Source: Holacanthus passer (lineage: Eukaryota; Chordata; Actinopteri; Pomacanthidae). From it: DNA of 64,000 nucleotides. The stretch covers positions 2,356,001 to 2,420,000 of the forward strand of contig JAFREQ010000043.1 in the NCBI GenBank assembly GCA_025331565.1, read 5' to 3'. Position 1 is the stretch's first letter, and every line of letters starts with the position of its first letter. The position numbers and the translations under genes were made by a program. Positions 38,173 to 49,524 of the stretch are shown in pieces. The notes beneath the pieces are model-generated. The model saw nothing but the letters and a program-made list of their open reading frames with translations, made no database searches and was not told where the DNA came from.

Positions 38173-40174
38173 GTGAGATGAAAGGAGGGATGGATGGATG
38201 AACGGTGGGAGGGAGAGGGGACGGAGAGACGTGAGGCACAGGTAGAGGAGGAGGGAGAGCGAAGGTGACCTTGATCATTACTGCACCGTTGGAGAAACGC
38301 TTTAGCTGGAGCTCCTCTTTTCATTCTGGTGATGCTCATTGCCAAAGCATCTCTACCCTGTCTCTCTTTATCTCTTCTTCTTTATCTCTCCACCTCCCTC
38401 CCCTCTCTCTCTCTCGAGTTCAGACTTTATCTTCCTCTCTCCCCCTCTTTTCGCTGACACTGCTCTGTCAGGGTTTTTAATGAGATGCCAGCGTTTGAGG
38501 TGGGATGGTGGAGGTGCGAGAGAGGCGGCCATTAAAAAGCTGATACTCAGAGCAGAGGCGAGCTGTGTAAGTGTGTGTTTTCTATGTGTGGCTCCTGAGC
38601 CTCACACCTGCTGGCACCAGCAGCCAGGAGGAGGAACAGAGTGAGAGTGACATCAACATGGCAGCTGAGCTTTCAAATCCTGTGTGTTTCTATATGTTAT
38701 TGTACCCATTTGAAATTATGCTCAAAAGAGTTGAGCTTGTGACATAGTCTTATTTTGCTGATGTGTGACTTTAACAAAAATGCCCTTGACTAAAGAACTG
38801 ACCACCTACTTTAGTTCTGGCATTAATTTCATGTGATTTTAATTATTATCAGACGAGGTGAAATAGCACAAACTACATCACTGTTCAAACACAATATGGC
38901 TTGTAGTTGTCAGTTGTTGGTCTTTCGTCTTAACAGTCAGCAGCAGATGAATAGATAATTGTTGCAGAAAAATACGTCACCTGTCTAAAAGAAGAACCTG
39001 TTTGCAGTGTTTGATTACAAAGCGTTTGATTACCAAAACTGGATCAGCAGCCATCTTTAAAGTAGCTATAATTGATAGTTTTACATTAACAATGGATGCT
39101 ATATTCATGTTTGCTACTCTGCACTTCCTGGACAGCACTAAGTTTCCTTTGAGGGAAAACTTGGAGAGCCCTGTGTTTAAATGAGATGAGGGAAGCGAAT
39201 GTGATTGGCTCCTTATACACCTACCTATAATGTGTGTTAATGTATACTTCCCCATCCCACCCCATATCCAAGTGCAACAGGCAAGCCTGGCAAAGAAATG
39301 ACTGAAAGTGCATTTGGCACACCGTACAGGGCACACTCAAAAAAAACTGAGCCTGAAGACTGAAAAATGATGCAGAGAATGTTTTATTGTCTAACAACAC
39401 TCCACCATTGTAAAAAGTATGTGTTTGGTATAATAATATTTGAACTAAAGAAGTTTAGGATATCAGCTGAAGCGCAGATTCTGATCTGTCAGAAGGGAGG
39501 AAAAGTCTTTCATAATAATGCAACAAATAATATTAAAGGGAAACATATCATGTAACACATTAATGAAATATTTAAGGTTAAGGTTGTTAAGCTCCATCTC
39601 AGGTTGGTGGATTGTCAACAGCAGCCACGTAGAACTATTCCAGACTGTTTGTTCAAGGCACAGCCCGCACACTTTTATTGGCTATTTAGCACCAAACAAG
39701 TCAATAAACCCAAGAGAATAAAACAGCATGTTGCCGATATAAATGGCCACAACCGACAGGAGCCACGTTTTGTGAGGAGATGAAACCTGAATTAAAAAGG
39801 ATCAACAGTGTTAAAGTAGAAAGTTTGGGTCTGTGTCACTGAAGCATAAACATCCATCACAATGTTATTTGCTATGAATATGACGCTGATGCAGGAGCTA
39901 TGGCATCAGTTCTAATGAGGCCGATGTGAAAAATTATATTCTATTGATTTTGTTAAACGATGAGCCTCTCGACTGTGTTTTTGGCTCGTCTCCGTCGAGC
40001 TTTGCTGGATCACCATGAAGGAGAGTGAATTACCAAATAATCAGCCGATTCTTCTTTCGGACTTTAAATCGGCACACTAACTGTCAGCAGCTTCGGTTAA
40101 TGGCGGCAGTTAAATGCCTAAATTGTATAAACTAATTGGGAATTGATTTGACTGGAAATATTCTCTCTCCTCAG
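38173..40174 (+). other. prkcb: prkcb intron 7
   Basis: A 2.0 kb intron from gtgaga to ctctctcctcag. It starts with GGAT/GGGA-rich sequence (about 38180-38260) followed by a pyrimidine-rich stretch (38350-38450). The rest is AT-rich with nothing else recognised. Confidence 0.93.
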
Positions 40175-40271
40175 GTTTAAGCTGCTCTCCCAGGAAGAAG
40201 GCGAGTACTTCAATGTCCCCGTCGCTCCGGAGGGGGAGGAGGGCAATGAGGAGCTACGGCAGAAATTTGAG
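40175..40271 (+). CDS. prkcb: prkcb exon 8: end of C2 and start of the V3 hinge
   Basis: A 97-base exon, about residues 274-306. It reads FKLLSQEEGEYFNVPVAPEG, then EEGNEELRQKFE. FKLLSQEEGEYFNVPV is typical of PKC beta; alpha has YKLLNQEEGEYYNVPI from memory. It closes the C2 beta-sandwich and begins the flexible V3 hinge that links the regulatory and catalytic halves. The donor is gtgtgc, weaker than the gtaagt/gtgagt donors of most neighbouring exons, and a TG tract follows about 90 bases later. Confidence 0.97.
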
Positions 40272-40362
40272 GTGTGCATTTGTGCATTTTATGATTTTTT
40301 ATGAGTTCGCAAACGTGGGGCCTGCGTGTGGTTCGAATGTGTCGGTATGGTATGCTTACGAA

Positions 40363-40384
40363 TGTGTGTGTGTGTGTGTGTGTG
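40363..40384. repeat. (TG)11 microsatellite
   Basis: About 92 bases after the exon 8 donor. Confidence 0.9.
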
Positions 40385-40488
40385 CACTGTGCATCTGTGT
40401 GTGTCTGAGTGAGAGCCTCTCTGGGAGAGCTGTTAGCAGTTGGCAGGCACACTTATAGTACCATCCGGTCTGGCACACTGCAGGTCCA

Positions 40489-40491
<3 letters not shown>

Positions 40492-40536
<45 letters not shown>
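40492..40536. repeat. (GT)n microsatellite
   Basis: A pure GT run of 45 bases in intron 8. Confidence 0.95.
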
Positions 40537-40537
<1 letters not shown>

Positions 40538-40763
40538 TGCTGACCAGTAGGCCCACTCATTAACACATTTGGCAGTGGAGAGGATAACCCTGCTCTGTGC
40601 CTTTCCTCTTTTTTTTTTTGCTTCTCCTTTCCACTTCTCCTTCTGTCTCGCTGACATTAAGCCACAGAACATCAGAGTCGTTCTGAAATGTGTTGATCGC
40701 AGAGTTAAGTGGAGCTGTTTGGGGCCACTTTTGCTTTGGTTGTCTCACCCTGTCCAGCAGACG

Positions 40764-40915
40764 GTTAGTTTAGGTTAGACAGAAAACAGGGGAAACAGTT
40801 ATCCTGGTCTGTCCACAGGTAACAAAATCAGCTCCTCTAAAACTCAAATTAAATGTTATATCTCATTTCTTGAATCTTAGCATATTAATCCATAAAACTC
40901 ACATTCATTAAATCA
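40764..40915 (+). repeat. teleost interspersed repeat, fragment
   Basis: Contains aacaggggaaacagtt, ctgtccacaggtaacaaaat and cagctcctctaaaactc. The same family is seen at 51319-51520, 55143-55280 and, reversed, 48743-48867. Confidence 0.5.
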
Positions 40916-41611
40916 TCGTCATGCACAGTTTCACTTCTGCATGTTGGGCAACCCCGGGGGAAGCAGGTGTTTCTAAATGACCTTTGGACCAAAATCTCAG
41001 ACCTTAACTATTTCTTCTTCAGTGGGTGTTGCAGTAGGTCTCTTGGTCCCTTTTGATCCAATTTTCTAGAAATGATCTTTTGTTGAGGAGATTTTGATTA
41101 AAGAGTTTTCCTTTATGACCATAACTACAGACCCATGTGATGATTTAGGCTCATAAAACAGGCATAATTTAATCTTTGCAAAATCTTTCCTATAAGCTTT
41201 TATGTGATGGTTTCTTTGTATTTCTTCCTGTTTTCTCCTACTGGTTAATTTCACTGGGTCTCCTAAAGTACTCTTTTTTTTTTTATTATTCCATCCATTA
41301 TGTTGTGAACCAGCTAGTTTTAAGTGCTGGGAAATAAGTTTCATTGTTAACAACATGTTTAGTTAAGAGTGTGGATGTTGGCTTTATTGGGAGGTATTGT
41401 AGCCTCCTCCCCTCCTTTTCTCTCCTCTCTTGCTGCTCCCCGGCTTCATTTTGCTTCACTTTCTCTCCTTCACTTATCTGTTTTGTCCTCTGTCACCTTC
41501 AGTACCCCCTTGTGTGTTTCACTCTCTTTATCTGTTTTCTCTTTCCCTCCATCTCCTCAAGGTCACGATCCTCAGACGTACACTGAGACACAGTCTCGGG
41601 GGGCTGGCTAT

Positions 41612-41613
<2 letters not shown>

Positions 41614-41678
<65 letters not shown>
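41614..41678. repeat. (CA)n microsatellite, longest uninterrupted in the window
   Basis: A pure CA run of 65 bases. Confidence 0.95.
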
Positions 41679-41680
<2 letters not shown>

Positions 41681-44338
41681 AAGCATGTAGGCAACTTCTA
41701 GGGTGAAGCTCTCAGAGAGATGGCAGAGAGAAAGAAAGACACAGAGGGAGTTTGAGCTTTTGGTAACATGACCCTCATGCCTCCATTCACCCCATTCTGA
41801 ATCACACAATCGCACATACAAGACAGTCACAGTAATAGATAATGCACGTTGTATGTTTGCACACACAGATACAGAGTCAAACTCAACACATTATTCAGAT
41901 GAAGTTAAGGAGCAGAGTTTTATATTAACATTTTCCTCATTTGGAGCTGGGACATGTTTCTATATCTGAATTCAGTTGATTGAAGTTTTATTGATATGAA
42001 CTCTTGAAGCACCTTCACCTTTGGTTTATTTTTCAGTCTTACTCTTTTTGTTTCTCTGCTTCCTTTGTCTCTCCCGCTTTTGTTTCTCCCTCTTTATAAG
42101 TCCTTTCTCTCTCTTATACTGGGAGCTAAATCACAGGAGGGGGGTAAATGGGAATAAAATGAAGGTGAATTGTGGCATTAAGAGAGAGAGAGAGGGAGAA
42201 GTACAGACAGATGCGAAGGCAGTGGGAGATTTATTGACATTTAAAGAGACACAACATGTTTGCATCTACTGCAATTATTGAAGAAAATCCGACCTAACTT
42301 CTCTTATTCTGAAAAACTGAAGTATACACAATAGCTGATTTTCTATGTGTGGAAGTAGATGAAATATATGATTCATCGTGTGTCATGGAGGCGGTGATAG
42401 TGCACTGATATCTTGGATGATAGTCAGAAGAAGAAGTAGCTGTGTCAGTAAAAAAGAACAAGGCATTTTTACATTACTTGTAAAGGTTTTTAAGAATGGA
42501 TTTAAAATCAGTGAGGCAGGCAATTGTTTATGATTTCGTAATGACTGCACAGATGCATTTCCGCCACCAATTAAATGCAGAAATCCTCTTTATCCACAAA
42601 TGCAAAAACCACCTCAAGTTGGTGTTGATGCATCAGATTTTGCTGCTTCCGTTCGTCCTTTTTCTAGCGTTTATAATGTGAATACATAGTTGGACACATG
42701 GCTGCAGACAGAGACAGACAGAGAGAGCAGCATTAATCTCTGAAGGCTTTTGAGAGTGTTGCCTTCAGTATGCTCCGCTGCTCACAAATACCTCGACTGC
42801 TCCTCTGTGTGTGTGTGTGGTGTGTGTCAGAACAGATGGAGACAGATAGAGCCTTTTATCCATTGATGAGTCGAGAAGCGTATGGGTTGCACCGCTTGCA
42901 CACAACGCGCACAACAAACCGTTGCAGGGAGCAGCAGAGTGCTCGCAGGCTTCGCTCTGACAATTTCCAAATCAAGGCAGTGGAGAAATTACTGCACAGA
43001 ACAGAGGAAGTGCAGAGAGTGTGGTCAGCAATTTGAGATAAGATAGGATAAGATGTACCTGTACCTCTGCCTCTGAGAGTGCAGGCATTTTGCTAATGTC
43101 TTAAGAGCATTTTTTTTAAATTAAAGCATGGCTTAACAAAGTGGAGATTTTAATTAGATTAGATTTTAAGATTATAATAGTTTCTTAAGACAGAGACAGG
43201 ACGAGGGAGCGAGACAAGGTCGAGGCATGAGACAAATGAAGCGAGAGAGAGAGCTGGAAATGAAACAAGGTGAATAGAGGAGAGCAGCGGTGACAGACAG
43301 ACATGAATAAATGGAGAGTCAGAGACATAGGCCAAATTCATACAGATGAAGTAGACATGAATTTTAGAGAAGAGAGAGATGGCACAAAAACTTTGAGAGT
43401 GAGTGGGAGAGAGCGGTTGAAGGACAGAAACAAGAGAAGCGGTGACAGTCATCATTGAATGGAGTGGCAGACTCTCAGGGAGGCCATATTTGTTATGGAA
43501 AGTGTGAAGTGGAGTGCAAAGTGCCTGCGAGGAATAAATGAAATGAAATGAACCAAAAGGCTAAAAACTTTTCCCTTTTTAACATATTTATCAATTCCAC
43601 TCCTGCGTCTCGAAAAAGATGTTCTCTGTGTGATATTAAAATGCCCCCACTTCTGAAAAAGAGACTGAATGTTTAGGGGACACTTTAAAGTTTGAAGGCC
43701 TTTATGTAATTTTATTAGAACTTTGACTTGTGAAATATGTGTTTGTGTGCAAAGTCGAGCTTCTCATATTTTTGTTCATTGTAGTGTTGGCAGTGGTCTT
43801 GAATGACCTCGAGCCCTGGTGGGAAAATTCTCCCACCGTCTTTAACCATTTGTTAAGGAGCGTTATATGATATGATATGAGCACATTTACCATAAGTAAT
43901 GAGACTTGTCCACATAATTAGTTGAATGTGTGTTGATGAACATTTCACAGAAATGTTGATGCTTCCTTTTCTTGGCATGCTGAAAAGATGAATGTTTGTC
44001 TGATTTTTTTTTTCCTTCTAGGCCTTTTCCTCACATCTGTCAATATGCAAATCTATGAAAACTTGAGCTGTTTTAATACTGAGACAACAAGCACAACCCC
44101 TGTTGCGTGCCCAAAACTGATTAAGTGCCACGTGAAGTAAAGCACAGAGTTCTTTACCAAGTCTGCTTCTATGATACAAATTGGTGAAATTATTTAGTTT
44201 CATTGGCATAAATGCAGCGCCTTGGTTGCAGGTTCTGATCCCAGAATCAATGGGATACATGTGGTTGGGTAACGTGAATAACTAAATCTCAACAACTGTG
44301 CCTAATATAGTCCACTATTTTCTCTTTCTCTCATCTAG

Positions 44339-44482
44339 AGGGCTAAGATTGGTCCAGGCAAGAACACAGAGGGCAAGTCGGCCAATGCTGCGTCCCGGTT
44401 CGACTCCAATGGCAACCAGGATCGCATGAAGCTGTCCGACTTTAACTTCCTGATGGTGCTGGGAAAGGGCAGCTTCGGCAAG
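44339..44482 (+). CDS. prkcb: prkcb exon 9: V3 hinge and kinase glycine-rich loop
   Basis: A 144-base exon, 48 codons, about residues 307-354. It reads RAKIGPGKNTEGKSANAASR, then FDSNGNQDRMKLSDFNFLMV and LGKGSFGK. The first 25 or so residues are the variable hinge, where this protein differs most from mammalian beta. It then enters the kinase domain, and LGKGSFGKV is the ATP-binding glycine loop, completed in exon 10. FDxNGNxDRMKL is a beta signature. By memory of the human protein the hinge is about one residue shorter here. A transposon-derived sequence begins only about 26 bases after the donor (gtgagg). Confidence 0.98.
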
Positions 44483-44508
44483 GTGAGGACATGCTGCTGA
44501 TGTGTGTC

Positions 44509-44830
44509 TTGTAAATATCTGCTGATTCTGAATTTGATGGCAGTGACATGTTTCAAACAAGTTGGGACAGGAGCAACAAAAGACTGTGAAAGTTGTGGAC
44601 TGATCCAAAAACACCTGTTTGGATCATTCCACAGGTAAACAGGTTCATTGGTAACAGGTGATAGTATCATGATTGGGTACGAAAGGTTCATCCTGGAAAG
44701 GCTCAGTCGTTCACAAGCAAGGATGGAGAGAGGTTCAACACTTTGCCAAACACATGATTGTATAAAGGAGATTAATACATGGACTCAACAAGTAAACACA
44801 GTTTGTTACTTCTTTGGAATCAGGGTTGTA
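44509..44830. mobile_element. Tc1/mariner-like miniature element, copy 2 (5'-truncated)
   Basis: Closely similar (roughly 90% by eye) to 28640-29007. It starts at ttgtaaatatctgctgattc, so the left terminal repeat and about 70 bases are missing. It shares the same internal deletion junction as copy 1 (cacatgattg joined to gagattaatacatgg), so both derive from one deleted master element. The right end (ggaatcagggttgta) is degraded. It begins 26 bases after the end of exon 9, and the loss of its left end may reflect deletion next to the exon. Confidence 0.75.
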
Positions 44831-44984
44831 TTTTATGTGTTGTGGCTATTATACATATGCAAAGGCATAGTTAAAACAAGTATATCTGTGCTCTAATTGT
44901 GTGCTATGATGAATACGTCTGTGAGCATTTGTGTGTGTTTGACTGAGCGTCACAGCTCTGAATCCACACACACAGCTTAGAGGG

Positions 44985-45396
44985 AAGAAAAGATGGACAG
45001 AAAGAGAAGATAGAGGCAGAAGGAGTGAAAGGAGACGAAGCCCAGGTAGACAGAGATGGATGAAGGCGCAGAGAGACGGAAGAGGATGACGTGACAAGTG
45101 GAGAGAGTGATGAAAGGAGAGGGAGACAGAGATGTGAGAGCATGGCGGCAAGGTTGACATGAATGAATTGAGAGCGAGGTGAAGACGTCAGACTGAATGA
45201 AAAGAGGGAGAGCGAGAAAGGAAAGGGGGGGGCCTTGGAGAGGGAAGACTGACGTGAATGAATGAAAATCAAGGCGAGAAAGTGGAAAGAACGGGAAGGT
45301 GGCGAGAGAGAAAGAGGGGGAGCGAGGGAGGAAATTGGGTAAACGATGGGTAGAGCAGCAGGGGTGGAGGGAGAGAGAGAGAGAGAGAGAGAGAGA
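44985..45396. repeat. polypurine (GA-rich) tract ending in (GA)n
   Basis: About 400 bases in which the + strand is strongly purine-rich (agaga, gggag, gaaag units), finishing with a pure GA run at 45370-45396. A shorter zone of the same kind lies at about 43195-43450. Confidence 0.8.
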
Positions 45397-45520
45397 CTAT
45401 TGTCTGTGTACCAGACCTGTATGCCCGGAGCCTGTTTCCATGGTAACAGGCATTTAAAGCAACAGTGATGCGTCAATATGGAGAGACTGAGTCGAGGGTC
45501 GATCATTACTGGAATACCCG

Positions 45521-45594
45521 ACACACACACACACACACAGGGCACACACACACGCACACACACACAGGCACACACACACACACACACACACACA
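45521..45594. repeat. compound (CA)n microsatellite
   Basis: CA runs interrupted by ggg, g and gg. CA-rich sequence continues irregularly to about 45800. Confidence 0.9.
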
Positions 45595-48500
45595 GATTGC
45601 TGAAACATGCAGAGATACGCATGAGTACACACCTTCTGCAGAGACACCAGATGTGGACACACACATGTGCAGCCTATGTTTGTGCATACAGAGACACACA
45701 CACACAGGCAAACAGAACATGCATGTACACACACTCCTCATTTAAGCCTATTCCATGCGCACAGAGACACACACACACATTAACACATGCACAAACAGGC
45801 GTTCACGTGATGTGCGTGTTGCTTTAATGGTCCCTGAGTTTGTGTGGGAGGCTGCTACCTTCAGTGTCTGAGGACATCTGCATCACAATACTGCTGCTCA
45901 CATTTCTGTGTGGACACGCTTACAATGATAATGACACACACACAAACACACACAGGCAAGAGCATGTTTTGACCTCATCTGTAACAAGCATGCAGGCAGA
46001 AACACACACATAAACACACATGTATAAAGTTGCATTTATTCCATACACTCGTTTTCATACAACAGGATGTGAGCATTTTGGTCTGTGTTGCGTCTATTGC
46101 AGCCAAGTGTCTTTTATTGACCGTGTGCTTTTAAGCAACAAGGAAGTGCTACGCCACCGTTGTTTGGTCATTTCACTTCCTGTCTACACTGGAAGTACAG
46201 CATGAAGGACGGTGAGAGCATGTTAGTCCTTTCATGTCCTGCACGACGTCAGGATCAGCTGGTAATGTTACAGAAGTCATGGTGTCTGCTCACAATGTGT
46301 TGTTATGTAATGTGTATCTATGCATAAATCAATATGGTGGTGATATGGGTGTGTATCACAAAGTTGTATAATCACACGGTCACTGTGCAGTTTAGCAACA
46401 TTTAAATCAAAATGTGATGACTGTTGTGAGGGTTTGTTTGCTTACATGGTCATTTGAATGTCTGTCAATCAAATCTGATCAAACCACACCCACAGAGTCC
46501 TAATTTAAAGAGATTAAATGAGTCTCTGACCATTGAGCACTTAATATTAAATTAAACTAAATGTGTTTTTTCAGAACTTTAACTTGATTTTCGTTTATTT
46601 ATTCATAAATATTTAATGTTAGATAAATACCTCAGATTATAACCAACTTTTCAAGGCCTTTAATCCACATCATGACAGCACAGCCTGTTGTGGTTTGCTG
46701 TCAGCTGGCACAAAGGAACACAATGTGGACCTATGAAAGTTTGATAAAAGCCAAAAATATTCGTCAAAAGCCTGTTTTCATTTAGGAGTGAAAATGTCGA
46801 GTGTGTTAACGTGAGCACACTATCAGCCTGAATAATTCCTGCTGTGTGCTACAATGACTGTCTGTGTGGGGCCAGACAAGAAATACACACTGTCTCGGTG
46901 GATATGATCCATTGGACTATAGATTCTGTGATATATGACAGGTAAGAATAATACAACGCAGCCCTCTGTAATACAACACAGCGCTGTATCATGCAGTGCA
47001 GTGGAGTGTGGTTTCATTGGTTTTCCCTGGGTAAATTCACTCTGCAAGGTCAGCAGAGAAAACACAGTGGCATCATTTACGACATATGACAGTTAATATC
47101 CCGAGGACCGCTTTTCTGTCAAGTGACCCTGAACAACTTTCTTGGATAAAAGGGCGTCGCAGTTCATTGTAGGGTAGCCAGTTTATGAACGACCAGAATG
47201 ACCTTGAGTGAGACGCTGATCCTCGCTGAGGTCGCGAAATGCGACTCGGAAGCTGAACGCAGCAGATAACTGCCGAAAATTACATGCAAAACATAAAAGC
47301 TATAATGACTCAAACGTGTCACAGACGTGTGTAATGGTGCCAAAAAGCTCTGGTTGTTACTGTGCGTCCTCTTTTGTGTGCAGAGGCGTTTCAGTTTCGG
47401 ATGAAACCCCGTGGTTTTATGTCTTCTCTCTCTCTCTCTTGTGCCGGTCTTGTCCTCGTCCTTGTGGTTGCATAAAATGAGCTTTGGGCCAGATGGTGTC
47501 CTTCCTCTCTGTTTCAACTTTATAGAGTTTGTATTTACATAGAGTCACACTGCCACCATATGTGACGAGTCCAAACACACAAACAAACACACACTCTCTC
47601 TCTCTCTCACACATCTGTCAAATGATACCACCAGCTTCCAACTTCAGCAGATATCTAAACTTTGCTGAAGACTATAATGCACATTCTTGAACTGTGGATG
47701 CCCTCAATGCATACACACATTTACACCCTCGCACACACACACACACACACTGTATACCTGTATCTCCCTCTACATTATCATACCTGAATATTAATAAGGC
47801 ATAAATAGCAAAGCTGCTATGTTTCCGATCTCTTAGGGGGAAAAAAATTATGAAGTGGACAAAAGGTCAGTCTAATTGCTCTATTCTTGGCGGTCTTCGA
47901 AAGAATAATAAGTGTGATATGTTTTCCATTTACATCATTAAGCTGACGTTCATCTACTGCAACTTATTAGGAGTGAGCAGGTGGTGGTTGTGCTCGCCGT
48001 GCGTTTGACAGCCCATGTTTCTGTTTGCAGACGTAGAATATGTCGGCCCACTGTGGAGATTGAGCCTTAACGTACACACTGGTCTCTGTAAGATCTGCTC
48101 TATCTTGCGTCCCCAGAGGAACAGCTTTTAAACACATCAATAAATCAATCAAACTCACTTTAACTTGAGCATTTGAGCAATTGCAAAATTTTCGAGTCGC
48201 TAGGTGCCCCCAGCAAATTAGCATAAGAAACATGATAAAATGTTTTAATATGAAACGCGATTGGATGAAAGATCCTTTGTTGAGGTCTGAAAACTCAATT
48301 AGTCTTGTGGGAACTACAAACACGCCGTGCTGGCAATGCAATGTAAAGCTTTTCCACGTTCTTCTGGCCTGTTCACTGCCTTGTTTTAAGATAAAGCGTG
48401 AAAGTACTTTTAGTAGTTTTAGAATGACAGGAAGAGGAAGTTTGTGTTTCAGCGGAGGAGTCTCACATGTGGACTACTATTAACATACCGTCACAGCAAC

Positions 48501-48742
48501 AGTTCAAAAACTGTAAGTTGAGAGAAGTGATGAGTTTAAAATTGTTGACTCTGACTTTTTAAAATCAATATGAAGTTGCCTAAATATTCACTGTTGCTTT
48601 AAACTCATGTGATGTTCTGATGCATCTACAGACAGTGTACATGCAATTTATGGAAGAGCTTTGCCTCTTCTTACACAATTATAAAGAAATAGTTCTTGTT
48701 AAAACTTTTTTATTTCATCAAAAAAACAAAAAAAACAAATTG

Positions 48743-48867
48743 CAATGTTTCTCCCTGTTTCCAGCCTTGTAGTGGACATTAAGATATAAGGTCTATTTTC
48801 TTATCTAACCCTCTGCAAGAAAGCAAATAAATCTATTTTCCAAAATGTCGAAGTATTACTTTAAAGC
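48743..48867 (-). repeat. teleost interspersed repeat, reverse fragment
   Basis: Reverse-strand counterpart of 51319-51520. Contains tgtttctccctgtttccagc, ctgcaagaaagcaaataaat and ccaaaatgtcgaagtattac. Confidence 0.5.
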
Positions 48868-49272
48868 TCCTTGTTGTTGAGGTTTGCTTTACAGGCAGCA
48901 CAGACTCCTTCAACAGTTGCACTCATATAATCCCCCATACAGATTTCACTCTAGAGAGTCGAACTTTTATAACCTGGTCACAAGCCCGCTTCAACTTTTA
49001 TGAGATGACCTGCGAGCTGAGACTCGACCTACATTCTGCCTGCTATTTGCGGCAGCCATTCTTCAGGAAAGAAGATACGGGGACAGGAGAGGAGAAAAGG
49101 AAGGAGGAAAATGGGAAAGAGCGAACAAATGGTGATGAAAAAGGAGAGAATGGGATCGGGTAAACGAGAGTCCTGAGAGAGGAAGACGAGACAGAAACGT
49201 TTACTCCCCTGTTTGAGAGACTGTGAGCAGTGTGAGTCTGACCTTGGCTGCAAGACATTTAAACTGCTGAGT

Positions 49273-49307
49273 ACACACACACACACACACACACACAGAA
49301 TCCACAC
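49273..49307. repeat. (AC)n microsatellite
   Basis: A pure AC run, 109 bases before the GT compound tract. Confidence 0.95.
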
Positions 49308-49414
49308 ACATGTGCTCTATGAGGCATCTCACAGTGGTTTCATTTTTTAGCACTTGTCTGGTCGACCTCCACACGAATCAGCAGTCACAGATTATATATG
49401 AAACTACAACCCAT

Positions 49415-49415
<1 letters not shown>

Positions 49416-49454
<39 letters not shown>

Positions 49455-49466
49455 TGTCTGTCTGTC

Positions 49467-49520
<54 letters not shown>
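49416..49520. repeat. (GT)n-(TCTG)n-(TG)n compound microsatellite
   Basis: GT to about 49453, then five TCTG units, then TG to 49520, 105 bases in all. Confidence 0.95.

Positions 49521-49524
<4 letters not shown>

Larger units (their letters stand above)
40272..44338 (+). other. prkcb: prkcb intron 8
   Basis: A 4.1 kb intron from gtgtgc to tctcatctag. It contains GT tracts (40363-40384, 40492-40536), a 65-base CA tract (41614-41678), a fragment of a teleost interspersed repeat (40764-40915), and a purine-rich zone (about 43195-43450). No exon is seen. Confidence 0.93.

Noticed and set aside
44904..45734. 276-codon minus-strand open frame
   Set aside because: It reads through the polypurine zone and CA tracts, giving Ser/Leu-rich and Cys/Val-rich low-complexity protein. 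It shows no recognisable domain and lies within intron 9.
49416..49520. Possible CRISPR-like or satellite array
   Set aside because: It is a compound dinucleotide/tetranucleotide microsatellite with no spacers. The genome is eukaryotic.
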